From Enterobacter asburiae (lineage in GTDB: Bacteria > Pseudomonadota > Gammaproteobacteria > Enterobacterales > Enterobacteriaceae), in contig JAAQVN010000001.1 of assembly GCA_011754535.1 (NCBI GenBank), positions 3,472,001-3,536,000 of the forward strand: a stretch of DNA of 64,000 bases, given 5' to 3'. The translations under genes and the position numbers were made by a program. Under the pieces are notes generated by a model. That model searched no databases. It had not been told where the DNA came from and was given only the letters and a program-made list of their open reading frames with translations. Numbering within the stretch: position 1 is the first letter of the stretch; each line of letters starts with the position of its first letter. Below are positions 35,487 to 44,004 of this stretch, one piece after another.

Positions 35487-36365
35487 TTACAGCAAACCGG
35501 CATGCTTCAGCGCTGCCCTGACGATATCGCGACCGTGGTCGGTAATCGGTGTCATAGGCAAACGCAGCGTATCGGATGCTACAAGCCCCAACTCCTTACA
35601 CGCCCATTTCACTGGGATCGGATTGGGTTCGACAAATAATTTATTGTGCAGCGGCATCAGACGCTGATTAATGACGCGCGCTTCATCATAGTGACCGGCT
35701 GCGGCCAGTTTGCACATTTCAGCCATATCGCGCGCCGCAACGTTTGCCGTTACGGAGATCACGCCATGGCCACCGAGCTGCATAAAGTCCAGCGAGGTCG
35801 CATCATCACCACTCAACAGGATAAAGTCGTCTGAAACCAGCTCTTTGATCTGATGAACGCGGCTTAAGTTCCCTGTCGCCTCTTTAATACCGATAATATT
35901 TTTTACTTCCGAGAGACGACCAACGGTTTCCGGCAGCATATCGCAGCCGGTACGGGACGGCACATTATACAGAATTTGTGGCAAGTCAGTATGTTCAGCG
36001 ATGGCTTTGAAGTGCTGGAACAAACCTTCCTGAGTAGGACGGTTGTAGTAAGGGGTTACCGTCAGACAGCCCACGATGCCGCTGTCGTTAAAACGTTTGG
36101 TCAGGCTGATCGCTTCTGCGGTTGCATTAGCGCCTGTTCCCGCAATGACCGGAATACGTCCGTCAGCCAGTTCCAGGGTCAGCATAACCACATCGCCGTG
36201 CTCTTCGTGGCTCAGCGTTGCAGATTCACCGGTAGTCCCTACCGAAACGATCGCCGAGGTTCCATTGGCGACATGGTAATCAATCAGCTTCTTCATGCTG
36301 GACCGGCAGACATTACCTTTTTCATCCATCGGTGTAACAAGCGCGACAATACTTCCCGTGAACAT
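35487..36365 (-). CDS. dapA: 4-hydroxy-tetrahydrodipicolinate synthase
   Basis: First committed enzyme of lysine/diaminopimelate synthesis; condenses pyruvate with aspartate semialdehyde. 292 residues, as in E. coli. [14 protein letters not shown] carries the conserved TT pair, [10 protein letters not shown] the catalytic Tyr and GIKEATG the Schiff-base Lys (about residue 161). Divergent from gcvR. Confidence 0.98.
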   Translation of the reverse strand: MFTGSIVALVTPMDEKGNVCRSSMKKLIDYHVANGTSAIVSVGTTGESATLSHEEHGDVVMLTLELADGRIPVIAGTGANATAEAISLTKRFNDSGIVGCLTVTPYYNRPTQEGLFQHFKAIAEHTDLPQILYNVPSRTGCDMLPETVGRLSEVKNIIGIKEATGNLSRVHQIKELVSDDFILLSGDDATSLDFMQLGGHGVISVTANVAARDMAEMCKLAAAGHYDEARVINQRLMPLHNKLFVEPNPIPVKWACKELGLVASDTLRLPMTPITDHGRDIVRAALKHAGLL

Positions 36366-36510
36366 GAGCCATCCTCTGTGCGAACAAGAGTCTCAATGGT
36401 ACGTTTGGAACTGTAATAAAAGCAAGCGACCTGAGGCCCTCTGGCGGTTGTATGCACGTTTTTTTTATGCTTTCCTTAGGAAGACTTAACCATGCAAAGG
36501 AAGAACAGGT

Positions 36511-37080
36511 TTGACAACCTCATCACAACATTACCTGGTTATCACTGCGCTGGGTGCCGACAGGCCGGGTATCGTGAACACCATCACCCGTCACGTGAGC
36601 AGCTGCGGCTGTAATATCGAAGACAGCCGCCTTGCGATGCTCGGCGAAGAGTTCACGTTTATCATGCTGCTGTCCGGAACATGGAATGCCATTACCCTTA
36701 TTGAATCCACCCTGCCGCTGAAAGGCGCGGAGTTGGATTTGCTGATCGTCATGAAGCGCACTACCGCGCGCCCGCGTCCGGCCATGCCTGCGACCGTCTG
36801 GGTGCAGGTTGAAGTCCCTGATTCTCCACATCTGATTGAGCGCTTTACCGCGCTGTTCGACAGCCATCAGATGAACATTGCCGAGCTCGTCTCCCGCACG
36901 CAGCCGGGCGACGAGAGCACCGTTCCCACGCTGTTTATTCAAATTACCGCGCACAGCCCTGCCTCACAGGATGCGTCAAATATCGAGCAAGCGTTCAAAG
37001 CCCTCTGTACAGAATTAAACGCGCAGGGCAGTATAAGCGTCGTCAATTATTCGCAGCACGAACAGGATGGAGTTGAGTAA
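36511..37080 (+). CDS. gcvR: Glycine cleavage system transcriptional repressor GcvR
   Basis: ACT-domain protein that binds GcvA and blocks activation of the gcv operon when glycine is low. 189 residues with two ACT domains (about 5-80 and 92-175). The start is TTG with AAGGA about ten bases upstream; the ATG at 36492 is in another frame, and E. coli gcvR also uses TTG as far as I recall. The stop overlaps the bcp start (TAATG). Confidence 0.96.
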   Translation: MTTSSQHYLVITALGADRPGIVNTITRHVSSCGCNIEDSRLAMLGEEFTFIMLLSGTWNAITLIESTLPLKGAELDLLIVMKRTTARPRPAMPATVWVQVEVPDSPHLIERFTALFDSHQMNIAELVSRTQPGDESTVPTLFIQITAHSPASQDASNIEQAFKALCTELNAQGSISVVNYSQHEQDGVE

Positions 37081-37550
37081 TGAATCCACTGAAAGCCGGT
37101 GACATCGCACCGAAATTTAGCTTACCGGATCAAGACGGCGAGCAAGTAAATTTGACCGACTTCCAGGGACAGCGTGTTCTGGTCTATTTCTACCCGAAAG
37201 CCATGACCCCCGGCTGCACCGTACAGGCCTGCGGCTTACGCGACAACATGGACGAGTTGAAGAAAGTCGGCGTGGAAGTGCTGGGAATCAGCACCGATAA
37301 ACCAGAAAAGCTGTCACGATTTGCGGAAAAGGAGCTGCTGAACTTCACGCTGCTTTCCGACGAAGACCACCAGGTATGCGAGCAGTTCGGCGTCTGGGGT
37401 GAAAAGACCTTTATGGGGAAAACCTACGACGGCATTCACCGCATCAGCTTCCTGATTGACGCTGACGGTAAAGTTGAACATGTATTTGACGACTTCAAAA
37501 CCAGCAACCACCACGACGTGGTGTTGAACTGGCTAAAAGCAAGCGCCTGA
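37080..37550 (+). CDS. bcp: Thiol peroxidase Bcp (peroxiredoxin Q)
   Basis: Thioredoxin-dependent peroxidase reducing H2O2 and organic peroxides. 156 residues. TPGCTVQACGLRD holds the peroxidatic Cys (about 46) and the resolving Cys five residues on, typical of the Bcp class. It overlaps the gcvR stop by one base. In E. coli the hyf hydrogenase genes follow; here a terminator and a dispersed repeat follow and then perM. Confidence 0.97.
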   Translation: MNPLKAGDIAPKFSLPDQDGEQVNLTDFQGQRVLVYFYPKAMTPGCTVQACGLRDNMDELKKVGVEVLGISTDKPEKLSRFAEKELLNFTLLSDEDHQVCEQFGVWGEKTFMGKTYDGIHRISFLIDADGKVEHVFDDFKTSNHHDVVLNWLKASA

Positions 37551-37558
37551 TAAACAGC

Positions 37559-37585
37559 AAAACGGCAACCCAAGTTGCCGTTTTT
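37559..37585 (+). terminator. Terminator after bcp
   Basis: AAAACGGCAAC / GTTGCCGTTTTT stem with a CCAA loop, starting eight bases after the bcp stop. Confidence 0.88.
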
Positions 37586-37592
37586 AGTGTTT

Positions 37593-37640
37593 TCCCCCTC
37601 TCCCCGTGGGAGAGGGTCGGGGTGAGGGCATCAGGCCGCA
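37593..37640. repeat. Dispersed ~46-bp palindromic repeat, copy B
   Basis: Inverted copy of the element at 10409-10455; the first 21 bases of that copy recur here exactly on the other strand, and the CTCTCCC/GGGAGAGGG palindrome is kept. It lies between the bcp terminator and the end of perM, where E. coli carries the hyf block. Confidence 0.75.
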
Positions 37641-37646
37641 CAAAAA

Positions 37647-38711
37647 CTACTTCTCTTCCATCGCTGGCACATCCGGCCACGCATGCACCACCGCTTTAAT
37701 CAGCGTCGCCAGCGGAATAGCAAAGAACACGCCCCAGAACCCCCATAGCCCGCCGAAAATCACCACGGATAAGATAATCACTAACGGATGCAGGTTTACC
37801 GCCTCGGAGAACAGCACCGGCACCAGCAGGTTACCGTCCAGCGCCTGAATGATGAGGTATACCGCAAAGCAGCTCCAGAACTCCGTACCCAGGCCAAACT
37901 GGAACAGCGCAACGCCCACCACCGGAATGGTCACCACAAACGCGCCGATGTAGGGGATCAAAACCGAAAATCCGACCAGCACCGCCAGCAGCAGCGAGTA
38001 GTTCAGGCCGAAGATCAGGAAGCCAATCCAGGTCGCGACCCCGACCACAATCATCTCCAGCACCTTGCCGCGAATGTAGTTGGTGATCTGCTGGTTCATC
38101 TCTTCCCAGACCTGCCCGGCCAGGCCGCGATTGCGCGGCAGCACGCGGCGGACTGCGTTAAGCATTTGCTCTTTGTCTTTGACCAGGAAGAACACCATTA
38201 ACGGCACAAGCACAAGGTAAACCGCCAGCGTCAGCAGCCCCACCAGCGAGGCCAGAGAGTATTTCACCACCGAGTCGCCCATCGTCATGATGCGGGCGCG
38301 CATGTTTTCGGCCATCGCATCAATAATCCCGGCATCCATCAGCGCGGGATAACGACGCGGCAGCGTGGCGGCGAAATCAGAGAGTTTATTCAACATGCCG
38401 GGCATATCGCGGATCAGGTAGATCCCCTGCTGCCAGGCAACCGGCATCACCACGAATGCCATCAACATAAGAATGCCGACAAACAGCACCAGCACGATAC
38501 TCGTTGCCCAGCGGCGTGAACAGCCGATATGTTCCAGGCGCGCTGTTGGCCACTCCAGCAGGTACGCCAGCACAATCGCCACCAGCAGGGGGGCGAGAAG
38601 ACCGCTGAAGAAGAACAGAATACCGAACCCGGCAACCAGAATAACCAGCAAAGCAATGGCTTCCGGGTCACTGAACCGACGCCGATACCACTGCATTAAC
38701 ATTTCGAGCAT
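37647..38711 (-). CDS. perM: AI-2E family transporter PerM
   Basis: Predicted inner-membrane permease of the AI-2 exporter family, substrate unproven. 354 residues with about seven to eight membrane helices, including pairs at about 15-60, 70-95 and 150-180 and a bundle at about 210-335. MLEMLMQWYRRRFSDPEAI is the conserved start. Divergent from bepA. Confidence 0.93.
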   Translation of the reverse strand: MLEMLMQWYRRRFSDPEAIALLVILVAGFGILFFFSGLLAPLLVAIVLAYLLEWPTARLEHIGCSRRWATSIVLVLFVGILMLMAFVVMPVAWQQGIYLIRDMPGMLNKLSDFAATLPRRYPALMDAGIIDAMAENMRARIMTMGDSVVKYSLASLVGLLTLAVYLVLVPLMVFFLVKDKEQMLNAVRRVLPRNRGLAGQVWEEMNQQITNYIRGKVLEMIVVGVATWIGFLIFGLNYSLLLAVLVGFSVLIPYIGAFVVTIPVVGVALFQFGLGTEFWSCFAVYLIIQALDGNLLVPVLFSEAVNLHPLVIILSVVIFGGLWGFWGVFFAIPLATLIKAVVHAWPDVPAMEEK

Positions 38712-38874
38712 ACAACCCTTCCCTGAATCGATTGGCGGGAGTGAGACGATGAATTGTATCTAATTGTCACAAAAAAGACTTTCGCTTTTTGTATCCCTGT
38801 CACAATCCGCAAAAGCCTGATGAATGGGATTTTCTTCATGCGGTAACACGGCTACACTCGCAGGGCAGCAGAGA

Positions 38875-38902
38875 TGAACGATATGCCGGTTCATCGGTCA
38901 AA
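38875..38902 (+). promoter_or_regulatory. Candidate sigma-E promoter of bepA
   Basis: TGAACGA-N16-TCAAA: the -10 and the spacing are ideal, and the -35 keeps the GAAC core of GGAACTT. It would start transcription about 25 bases before the bepA ATG. E. coli bepA (yfgC) belongs to the sigma-E regulon. Confidence 0.45.
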
Positions 38903-38932
38903 TTAGCACCTCCAACATACAGGACAGTGGTT

Positions 38933-40396
38933 ATGTTCAGGCAGTTGAGAAAAACACTGGTTGCAACACTGATTGCCGCAGTGACGGTCGGTCAGGTGTT
39001 GCCCGCTTTCGCTGACTCGTCCGATTCATTGCCGGACATGGGCACCACGGCAGGAAGCACGCTCTCTATCGGGCAAGAGATGCAGATGGGTGATTACTAT
39101 GTGCGCCAGCTGCGCGGTAGCGCCCCGCTGATCAACGACCCTTTGCTGGTGCAGTACATTAACGGGCTGGGGATGCGGCTGGTTTCGCACGCCGACTCGG
39201 TAAAAACCCCCTTCCACTTCTTTTTAATCAATAACGACGAAATCAACGCCTTCGCCTTCTTTGGCGGTAACGTGGTGCTGCATTCGGCGTTATTCCGTTA
39301 CTCTGACAACGAAAGCCAGCTGGCCTCGGTGATGGCGCACGAAATTTCGCACGTCACCCAGCGCCACCTCGCGCGTGCGATGGAAGACCAGAAGCGTAAC
39401 GCCCCGCTCACCTGGGTGGGCGCACTGGGCTCTATTCTGCTGGCGATGGCCAGCCCACAGGCCGGGATGGCGGCCCTGACCGGTACGCTGGCGGGAACGC
39501 GCCAGGGGATGATCAGCTTCACCCAGCAAAACGAGCAGGAAGCAGACCGCATCGGCATCCAGGTTTTACAGCGCTCCGGCTTTGACCCGCAGGCGATGCC
39601 GAGCTTCCTGGAAAAACTGCTCGACCAGGCGCGTTATTCATCCCGTCCACCGGAAATTTTGCTTACCCACCCGTTACCGGAAAGCCGTTTGTCGGATGCG
39701 CGCAACCGTGCCAACCAGATGCGCCCGGTGGTCGTGCAGTCGTCGCAGGACTTCTACATGGCTAAGGTAAGAACGCTCGGCATGTACAACTCCGGGCGTA
39801 ACCAGCTCACCAGCGATCTGCTGGATACCCTGGCGAAAGGCAACGTGCGGGAAAAAAATGCCGCGCAGTATGGTCAGGCGCTGCAGGCGATGGAAGCCAG
39901 CAAATATGACGAGGCGCGTAAAGCGCTGCAGCCGCTGCTGGCAGCCGACCCCAATAACCCGTGGTATCTCGATCTCTCGACGGATATCGATCTGGGACAG
40001 AAGAAAGCCACCGATGCGATTAACCGCCTGAAAGGGGCGAAAGACGTACGGACCAACCCGGTGCTGCAGCTTAACCTGGCGAACGCTTACTTACAGGGCG
40101 GTCAGCCTGCGCAGGCCGTGACCATTCTGAACCGCTATACCTTTAACAATAAAGACGACCAGAACGGCTGGGAACTGCTCGCCCAGGCCCAGGGTCAGCT
40201 GGGTAACCGCGATCAGGAGCTGGCGGCGCGTGCAGAAGGGCTGGCCCTGGCGGGTCGCCTCGATCAGGCGATTTCCCTGCTCAGCAGCGCCAGCTCGCAG
40301 GTGAAGCTCGGCAGCCTGCAGCAGGCCCGCTACGACGCGCGCATCGACCAGCTGCGCGGTCTGCAACAGCGCTTTAAGCCGTACGAGAAGATGTAA
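38933..40396 (+). CDS. bepA: Periplasmic chaperone/metalloprotease BepA
   Basis: Assists LptD assembly and degrades misassembled outer-membrane proteins. From MFRQLRKTL (ATG at 38933) it has 487 residues, as in E. coli; the longer open frame upstream is not conserved. Signal peptide to about residue 27 (PAFA-DS). The zinc motif HEISH is in [12 protein letters not shown], with the third ligand in NEQEADRIG. The C-terminal third (about 310-487) is a TPR domain. yfgD follows after 13 bases. Confidence 0.97.
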   Translation: MFRQLRKTLVATLIAAVTVGQVLPAFADSSDSLPDMGTTAGSTLSIGQEMQMGDYYVRQLRGSAPLINDPLLVQYINGLGMRLVSHADSVKTPFHFFLINNDEINAFAFFGGNVVLHSALFRYSDNESQLASVMAHEISHVTQRHLARAMEDQKRNAPLTWVGALGSILLAMASPQAGMAALTGTLAGTRQGMISFTQQNEQEADRIGIQVLQRSGFDPQAMPSFLEKLLDQARYSSRPPEILLTHPLPESRLSDARNRANQMRPVVVQSSQDFYMAKVRTLGMYNSGRNQLTSDLLDTLAKGNVREKNAAQYGQALQAMEASKYDEARKALQPLLAADPNNPWYLDLSTDIDLGQKKATDAINRLKGAKDVRTNPVLQLNLANAYLQGGQPAQAVTILNRYTFNNKDDQNGWELLAQAQGQLGNRDQELAARAEGLALAGRLDQAISLLSSASSQVKLGSLQQARYDARIDQLRGLQQRFKPYEKM

Positions 40397-40409
40397 TAAA
40401 GGAGAAGTC

Positions 40410-40766
40410 ATGACAGACGCGGTAAAAATTTACCATAACCCTCGCTGCTCCAAGAGCCGCGACACGCTCAGCCTGCTGAAGTCTAACGGCATAGACCCGG
40501 AGGTGGTGCTGTATCTGGAGACGCCGCCGGACGCGCAGACAATCCGCGAACTGCTGCACATGCTGGGGATGGGCAGCGCGCGCGAACTGATGCGTCAGAA
40601 AGAGGATCTGTATAAATCGCTTAATCTGGATGACAGCCGTCTTACCGAGGCTGAGCTGGTACAGGCGATGGTCGACAATCCAAAGCTGATTGAGCGTCCG
40701 ATTGTGGTGGCGAACGGCAAGGCGCGCATTGGCCGCCCGCCGGAAGATGTGCTCGACATCCTCTAG
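40410..40766 (+). CDS. yfgD: ArsC-family protein YfgD
   Basis: 118-residue arsenate-reductase-like protein. YHNPRCSKSRDTLSLL contains the CX3R-type active-site Cys (about residue 12), and LIERPIVVANGKARIGRPPE the conserved Arg/cis-Pro region. The role in E. coli is unproven. Its stop codon overlaps the stop of the convergent transposase-like gene in the shared tetranucleotide CTAG. Confidence 0.93.
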   Translation: MTDAVKIYHNPRCSKSRDTLSLLKSNGIDPEVVLYLETPPDAQTIRELLHMLGMGSARELMRQKEDLYKSLNLDDSRLTEAELVQAMVDNPKLIERPIVVANGKARIGRPPEDVLDIL

Positions 40767-41587
40767 TCCTTACGCCGCAGCGCTTCCAGAAACGCCTGCG
40801 GCGTACTTTCTCCCAGCTTTTTCTGCGTTTTGCCCCGGTTATAAAACTCGCACAGCGCGATTAATACCTCTCCGGCAGGTTCATCATTCACGCGCGGAAT
40901 AATATCGCGTAATGGCACCGCCACCTGAAGCGCATTTTGTTTCTGGGGATGCGTTTTTACAGCCACATCTTTTACAGGCTGTGTCGGCTCAAAGCCAAAA
41001 GTCTCAATAGATTGTATATCAGCGGGACAGGCCTCCAGCAGCGCCTGCGTCCAGGTAGTAAGCAACCGGGGTGAAAGACCCGCGTAGAGCCGGGCATAGC
41101 ACCAGCCGCTTACCGGTTCACGCGCCCAGAGCAGATGCTGTTCTCCCCCGTCGTCCATATGCAGCGACAAAGGCAGATCATGCAGCATCAGCGTATGCGG
41201 CAGGATGCCGGCCTTCAGCGCTTTTTTCCCCTGCAGTGAACTCCCCTTATGTTTCGCGGGTGCCGGTTTGAGATAGCGATTGAGCGTTGCCCTTGAAACG
41301 GGGATCCCCAGCACGTCGTTAACCATCTTCAGCAGTTCATCCAGCGGCGCCCCTGAGATATCGCGCAGGGCATTGACCAGTACCACCTGCTCCTGTCTCA
41401 GCGCTTTGTGTATCACTTTTGGCGTGGTGTGATTATCCGAAACCCGATCTCGGTTGCGCCAGCGCCTGACGGTCGTGACCGAGATCCCCAGCTCAACGGC
41501 CAGCTCTCTGTCGCTTTTATCTGACTGCTGCAGATAGCGGCGGATACGCGGCGTGGTGGTGGCGTTGGCGTGTAGCTTAATTTCCAT
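40763..41587 (-). CDS. IS481-type transposase-derived HTH protein, probably domesticated
   Basis: 274 residues. The N-terminus (about 1-110: MEIKLHANATTTPRIRRYLQ, ELAVELGISVTTVRRWRNRD, SRATLNRYLK) resembles the DNA-binding part of IS481-family transposases. The C-terminal half still follows the integrase fold pattern, ending YNRGKTQKKLGESTPQAFLEAL, but I cannot find the DDE residues: the stretch aligned with TDNG reads IETFGF. No inverted repeats or duplicated target are seen. It is divergent from the PTS gene at 41735 and may regulate it. Likely a DNA-binding protein, not an active transposase. Function is inference. Confidence 0.7.
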   Translation of the reverse strand: MEIKLHANATTTPRIRRYLQQSDKSDRELAVELGISVTTVRRWRNRDRVSDNHTTPKVIHKALRQEQVVLVNALRDISGAPLDELLKMVNDVLGIPVSRATLNRYLKPAPAKHKGSSLQGKKALKAGILPHTLMLHDLPLSLHMDDGGEQHLLWAREPVSGWCYARLYAGLSPRLLTTWTQALLEACPADIQSIETFGFEPTQPVKDVAVKTHPQKQNALQVAVPLRDIIPRVNDEPAGEVLIALCEFYNRGKTQKKLGESTPQAFLEALRRKD

Positions 41588-41642
41588 CTCAACAACTCCA
41601 TTAACTAATCATGTGAGATTTATATTACAAAGGCGGTTGCTT

Positions 41643-41658
41643 TGTGACCGATTTCACC
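41643..41658 (+). promoter_or_regulatory. CRP site between the HTH gene and the PTS EIIC gene
   Basis: TGTGA-CCGATT-TCACC differs from the CRP consensus TGTGA-N6-TCACA at one base. It is centred about 85 bases before the EIIC ATG and 63 bases from the HTH gene start, in the shared 147-base control region. Confidence 0.7.
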
Positions 41659-41734
41659 TTTCGCTCGCCGTGCTTCACTGATAATCCACAGACATAACAT
41701 AAACAACACCCCTCAATCTTGTACGGAGTTCACA

Positions 41735-43054
41735 ATGAACAATGTTCTGGGATTTCTTGAAGCAAAACTGATGCCGCTGGCGGCCAAAACGGCCCAGCAA
41801 CGTCATCTCGGGGCCATTCGCGGCGCCTACGTGTCATTCATGCCGTTTATCATCGTCGGCTCTATTCTGCTGGTGATCTCGTCGTTCCCGAACCAAGCCT
41901 ATCAGCAGTTTATGTCTCAGGCCTTTGGTGAGAGCTGGAGCGCCATTATTGAAATCCCGTTCAACGCGGTCTTCTCCACCATGTCGCTGTTTATCAGCTT
42001 CCTCGTGGCCTACCGCCTGGCCGAACATTATGGCGAGGACCGCATCTCCTGCGGCATTCTGGCGCTGGTCGCGTTTCTGATCCTGACGCCGTTTATCAAG
42101 GTGGCAGAAAACGGCGGCATTACCGTGATGCCGGTGGAGTGGATTGGCAGCAAAGGTCTGTTCGTGGCGATGATCGGTTCCCTGCTGTGGACGGAGCTGT
42201 TTTGCTGGCTGAAGCGCAAAAATCTGGTCATAAAAATGCCCGACGGCGTACCGCCTGCGGTGCAGGAGTCGTTCGCGGCGCTGATCCCCGCCCTGCTGGT
42301 GATGATTCTGGTGCTGGGTATCCGCATCGTCTTCGAAAACACCCACTACCACACGATTCATCAGTTTATTTATGAAGTCGTTGCCACGCCGGTACGCCAC
42401 TACGGCACCTCATACTTTGGCGCGCTGATGACCGTCTTCAGCATCACCATTTTGTGGTCCGTGGGCATTAACTCCGGCTCGATGATAAACGGCATTATTC
42501 GCCCGCTGTGGATGGAGAACCAGACCGACAACATCGCTGCCATTCAGGCCGGGGCAACGCCGCCGCACATCATCACCGAGCAGTTTTTTGACATGATCTG
42601 GATGGGCGGCGCGGGTGCCACGCTGTCGCTGGTGATAGCGATGCTGATTTTCGCCCGCAGCAAAAACATGCGCGAAGTGGCGCGCCTCGGCGCCGGGGCT
42701 TCGGTGTTTAACATCAACGAACCGATTCTGTTTGGCCTGCCGGTGATCATGAACCCGATCATGCTCATCCCGTTCAACCTGGTACCGCTGGTGCTGGTTA
42801 CCGTGCAGTATGCGGCGATGAAGGTTGGCGCGGTCGCCGTCACCACCGGGGTGTTTATTCCCTGGACACTGCCGCCGGTGATCAGCGGCTTTATCGTCAC
42901 CGGGCACCTGAGCGGCAGCGTGATGCAGCTGATTAACCTGCTGATTGGCGCCATGCTGTACCTTCCTTTCATGCGTATCGTGGACAAACAGTACCGCGCG
43001 GCGGAAATTGCTACCGTTACGCACACCGACACCACCCTTGCAAAACAGGAGTAA
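41735..43054 (+). CDS. PTS sugar transporter EIIC, cellobiose/lactose type (orphan)
   Basis: Membrane channel subunit of a PTS permease. 439 residues with about ten hydrophobic helices and the EIIC motifs GINSGSMINGI and NINEPILFGLPVIMNP, whose Glu binds sugar in the ChbC/lactose family. No EIIA or EIIB gene lies nearby, so it would need partners encoded elsewhere, such as ChbA/ChbB types. It starts a run with the asparaginase and peptidase genes (3-base and overlapping junctions), so its substrate may be a glyco-amino acid or glycopeptide. Specificity is not shown by the sequence. Confidence 0.85.
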   Translation: MNNVLGFLEAKLMPLAAKTAQQRHLGAIRGAYVSFMPFIIVGSILLVISSFPNQAYQQFMSQAFGESWSAIIEIPFNAVFSTMSLFISFLVAYRLAEHYGEDRISCGILALVAFLILTPFIKVAENGGITVMPVEWIGSKGLFVAMIGSLLWTELFCWLKRKNLVIKMPDGVPPAVQESFAALIPALLVMILVLGIRIVFENTHYHTIHQFIYEVVATPVRHYGTSYFGALMTVFSITILWSVGINSGSMINGIIRPLWMENQTDNIAAIQAGATPPHIITEQFFDMIWMGGAGATLSLVIAMLIFARSKNMREVARLGAGASVFNINEPILFGLPVIMNPIMLIPFNLVPLVLVTVQYAAMKVGAVAVTTGVFIPWTLPPVISGFIVTGHLSGSVMQLINLLIGAMLYLPFMRIVDKQYRAAEIATVTHTDTTLAKQE

Positions 43055-43057
43055 AGC

Positions 43058-44004
43058 ATGTGGGGAATTATCGCCACCTGGCGAATGGCGCTTGAAGGCG
43101 TGACGGAATCCGCATCTGCGCTGGCGGCAGGAAAACCGGTCGCGCCAGCGGTGGTTGATGCCGTCGCCGCCGTCGAAGACTTTCCGTTTTATAAATCCGT
43201 CGGCTACGGCGGGCTGCCTACCGAAAACGGCGAGGTCGAGCTGGACGCGGCCTACATGGACGGCGACACGCTGGCATTCGGTGCCGTGGGGAATCTGGTG
43301 GATATCGCCAACCCGGTGCGCGTAGCGCACGCGCTCAGCCGCCAGCGCTACAACACGGCCAGGGCGCACGGGAATGGGCGCTAAGCCAGGGCTTTGCCGA
43401 CAAAACCATGCTCACCGACCGGGCCATGCAGCACTACCGTAAGCGCTGCCGCCAGACGCTGGATAAAGGCTTGAGCCCGTACGACGGGCACGACACCGTC
43501 GGCATTATCGGCCTCGATAAACAGGGCTCGATGAGCGTCGCCACCTCCACCAGCGGCCTGTTTATGAAAAAACGCGGCCGCATTGGGGATTCGCCGATTA
43601 TCGGCTCTGGGTTCTACTGCGACAGCGAAACCGGCGCGGCCACCGCCACGGGCGTCGGTGAAGATCTGATGAAAGGCTGCACCAGCTACGAAATCGTCCG
43701 CCGCATGGCGCAAGGGATGTCTCCCCAGCAGGCGGCAGATTCAGTGGTGTTCGAGCTGGAGGACAAGCTGATGTCGCGCTTCGGCCGCGCGGGCGATCTC
43801 TCCGTGGTATGCATGAATAACAGGGGCGAATTTGGTGCCGCCACCAACATCAAAACCTTCTCGTTCGTGGTGGCGACGGCCCGTCAGCCTCTCACCGTTT
43901 ATCGTACCGAGCGCCTGCGGGAGAAAACGCACTATCACGCGGTAGACGATGAGTGGATGCAGGCCTATGCCGCGCGGATCCGTGCGCCGATTGAGGAGTC
44001 ATGA
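43058..44004 (+). pseudogene. Glycosylasparaginase / isoaspartyl peptidase, frameshifted
   Basis: Ntn-hydrolase of the N4-(beta-N-acetylglucosaminyl)-L-asparaginase family, split into two frames. The first part (43058-43384) runs from MWGIIATWRMALEG to ALSRQRYN and then leaves frame to a TAA at 43382. The second frame resumes with QGAREWALSQGFADKT (from about 43359) and runs to the end. Between RYN and QGAREW only five bases remain where the family has about five residues, fitting a roughly 10-base deletion. The autocleavage/nucleophile Thr is kept in GHDTVGIIGLD. Its stop overlaps the next start (ATGA). Confidence 0.8.

Noticed and set aside
38789..38932. N-terminal extension of bepA by 48 codons
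   Set aside because: The conserved signal peptide begins at the ATG at 38933, which has its own ribosome site; the extension contains the candidate promoter.
40763..41587. Active insertion sequence of the IS481 family
   Set aside because: No terminal inverted repeats or target duplication seen around the gene, and the DDE residues appear missing.
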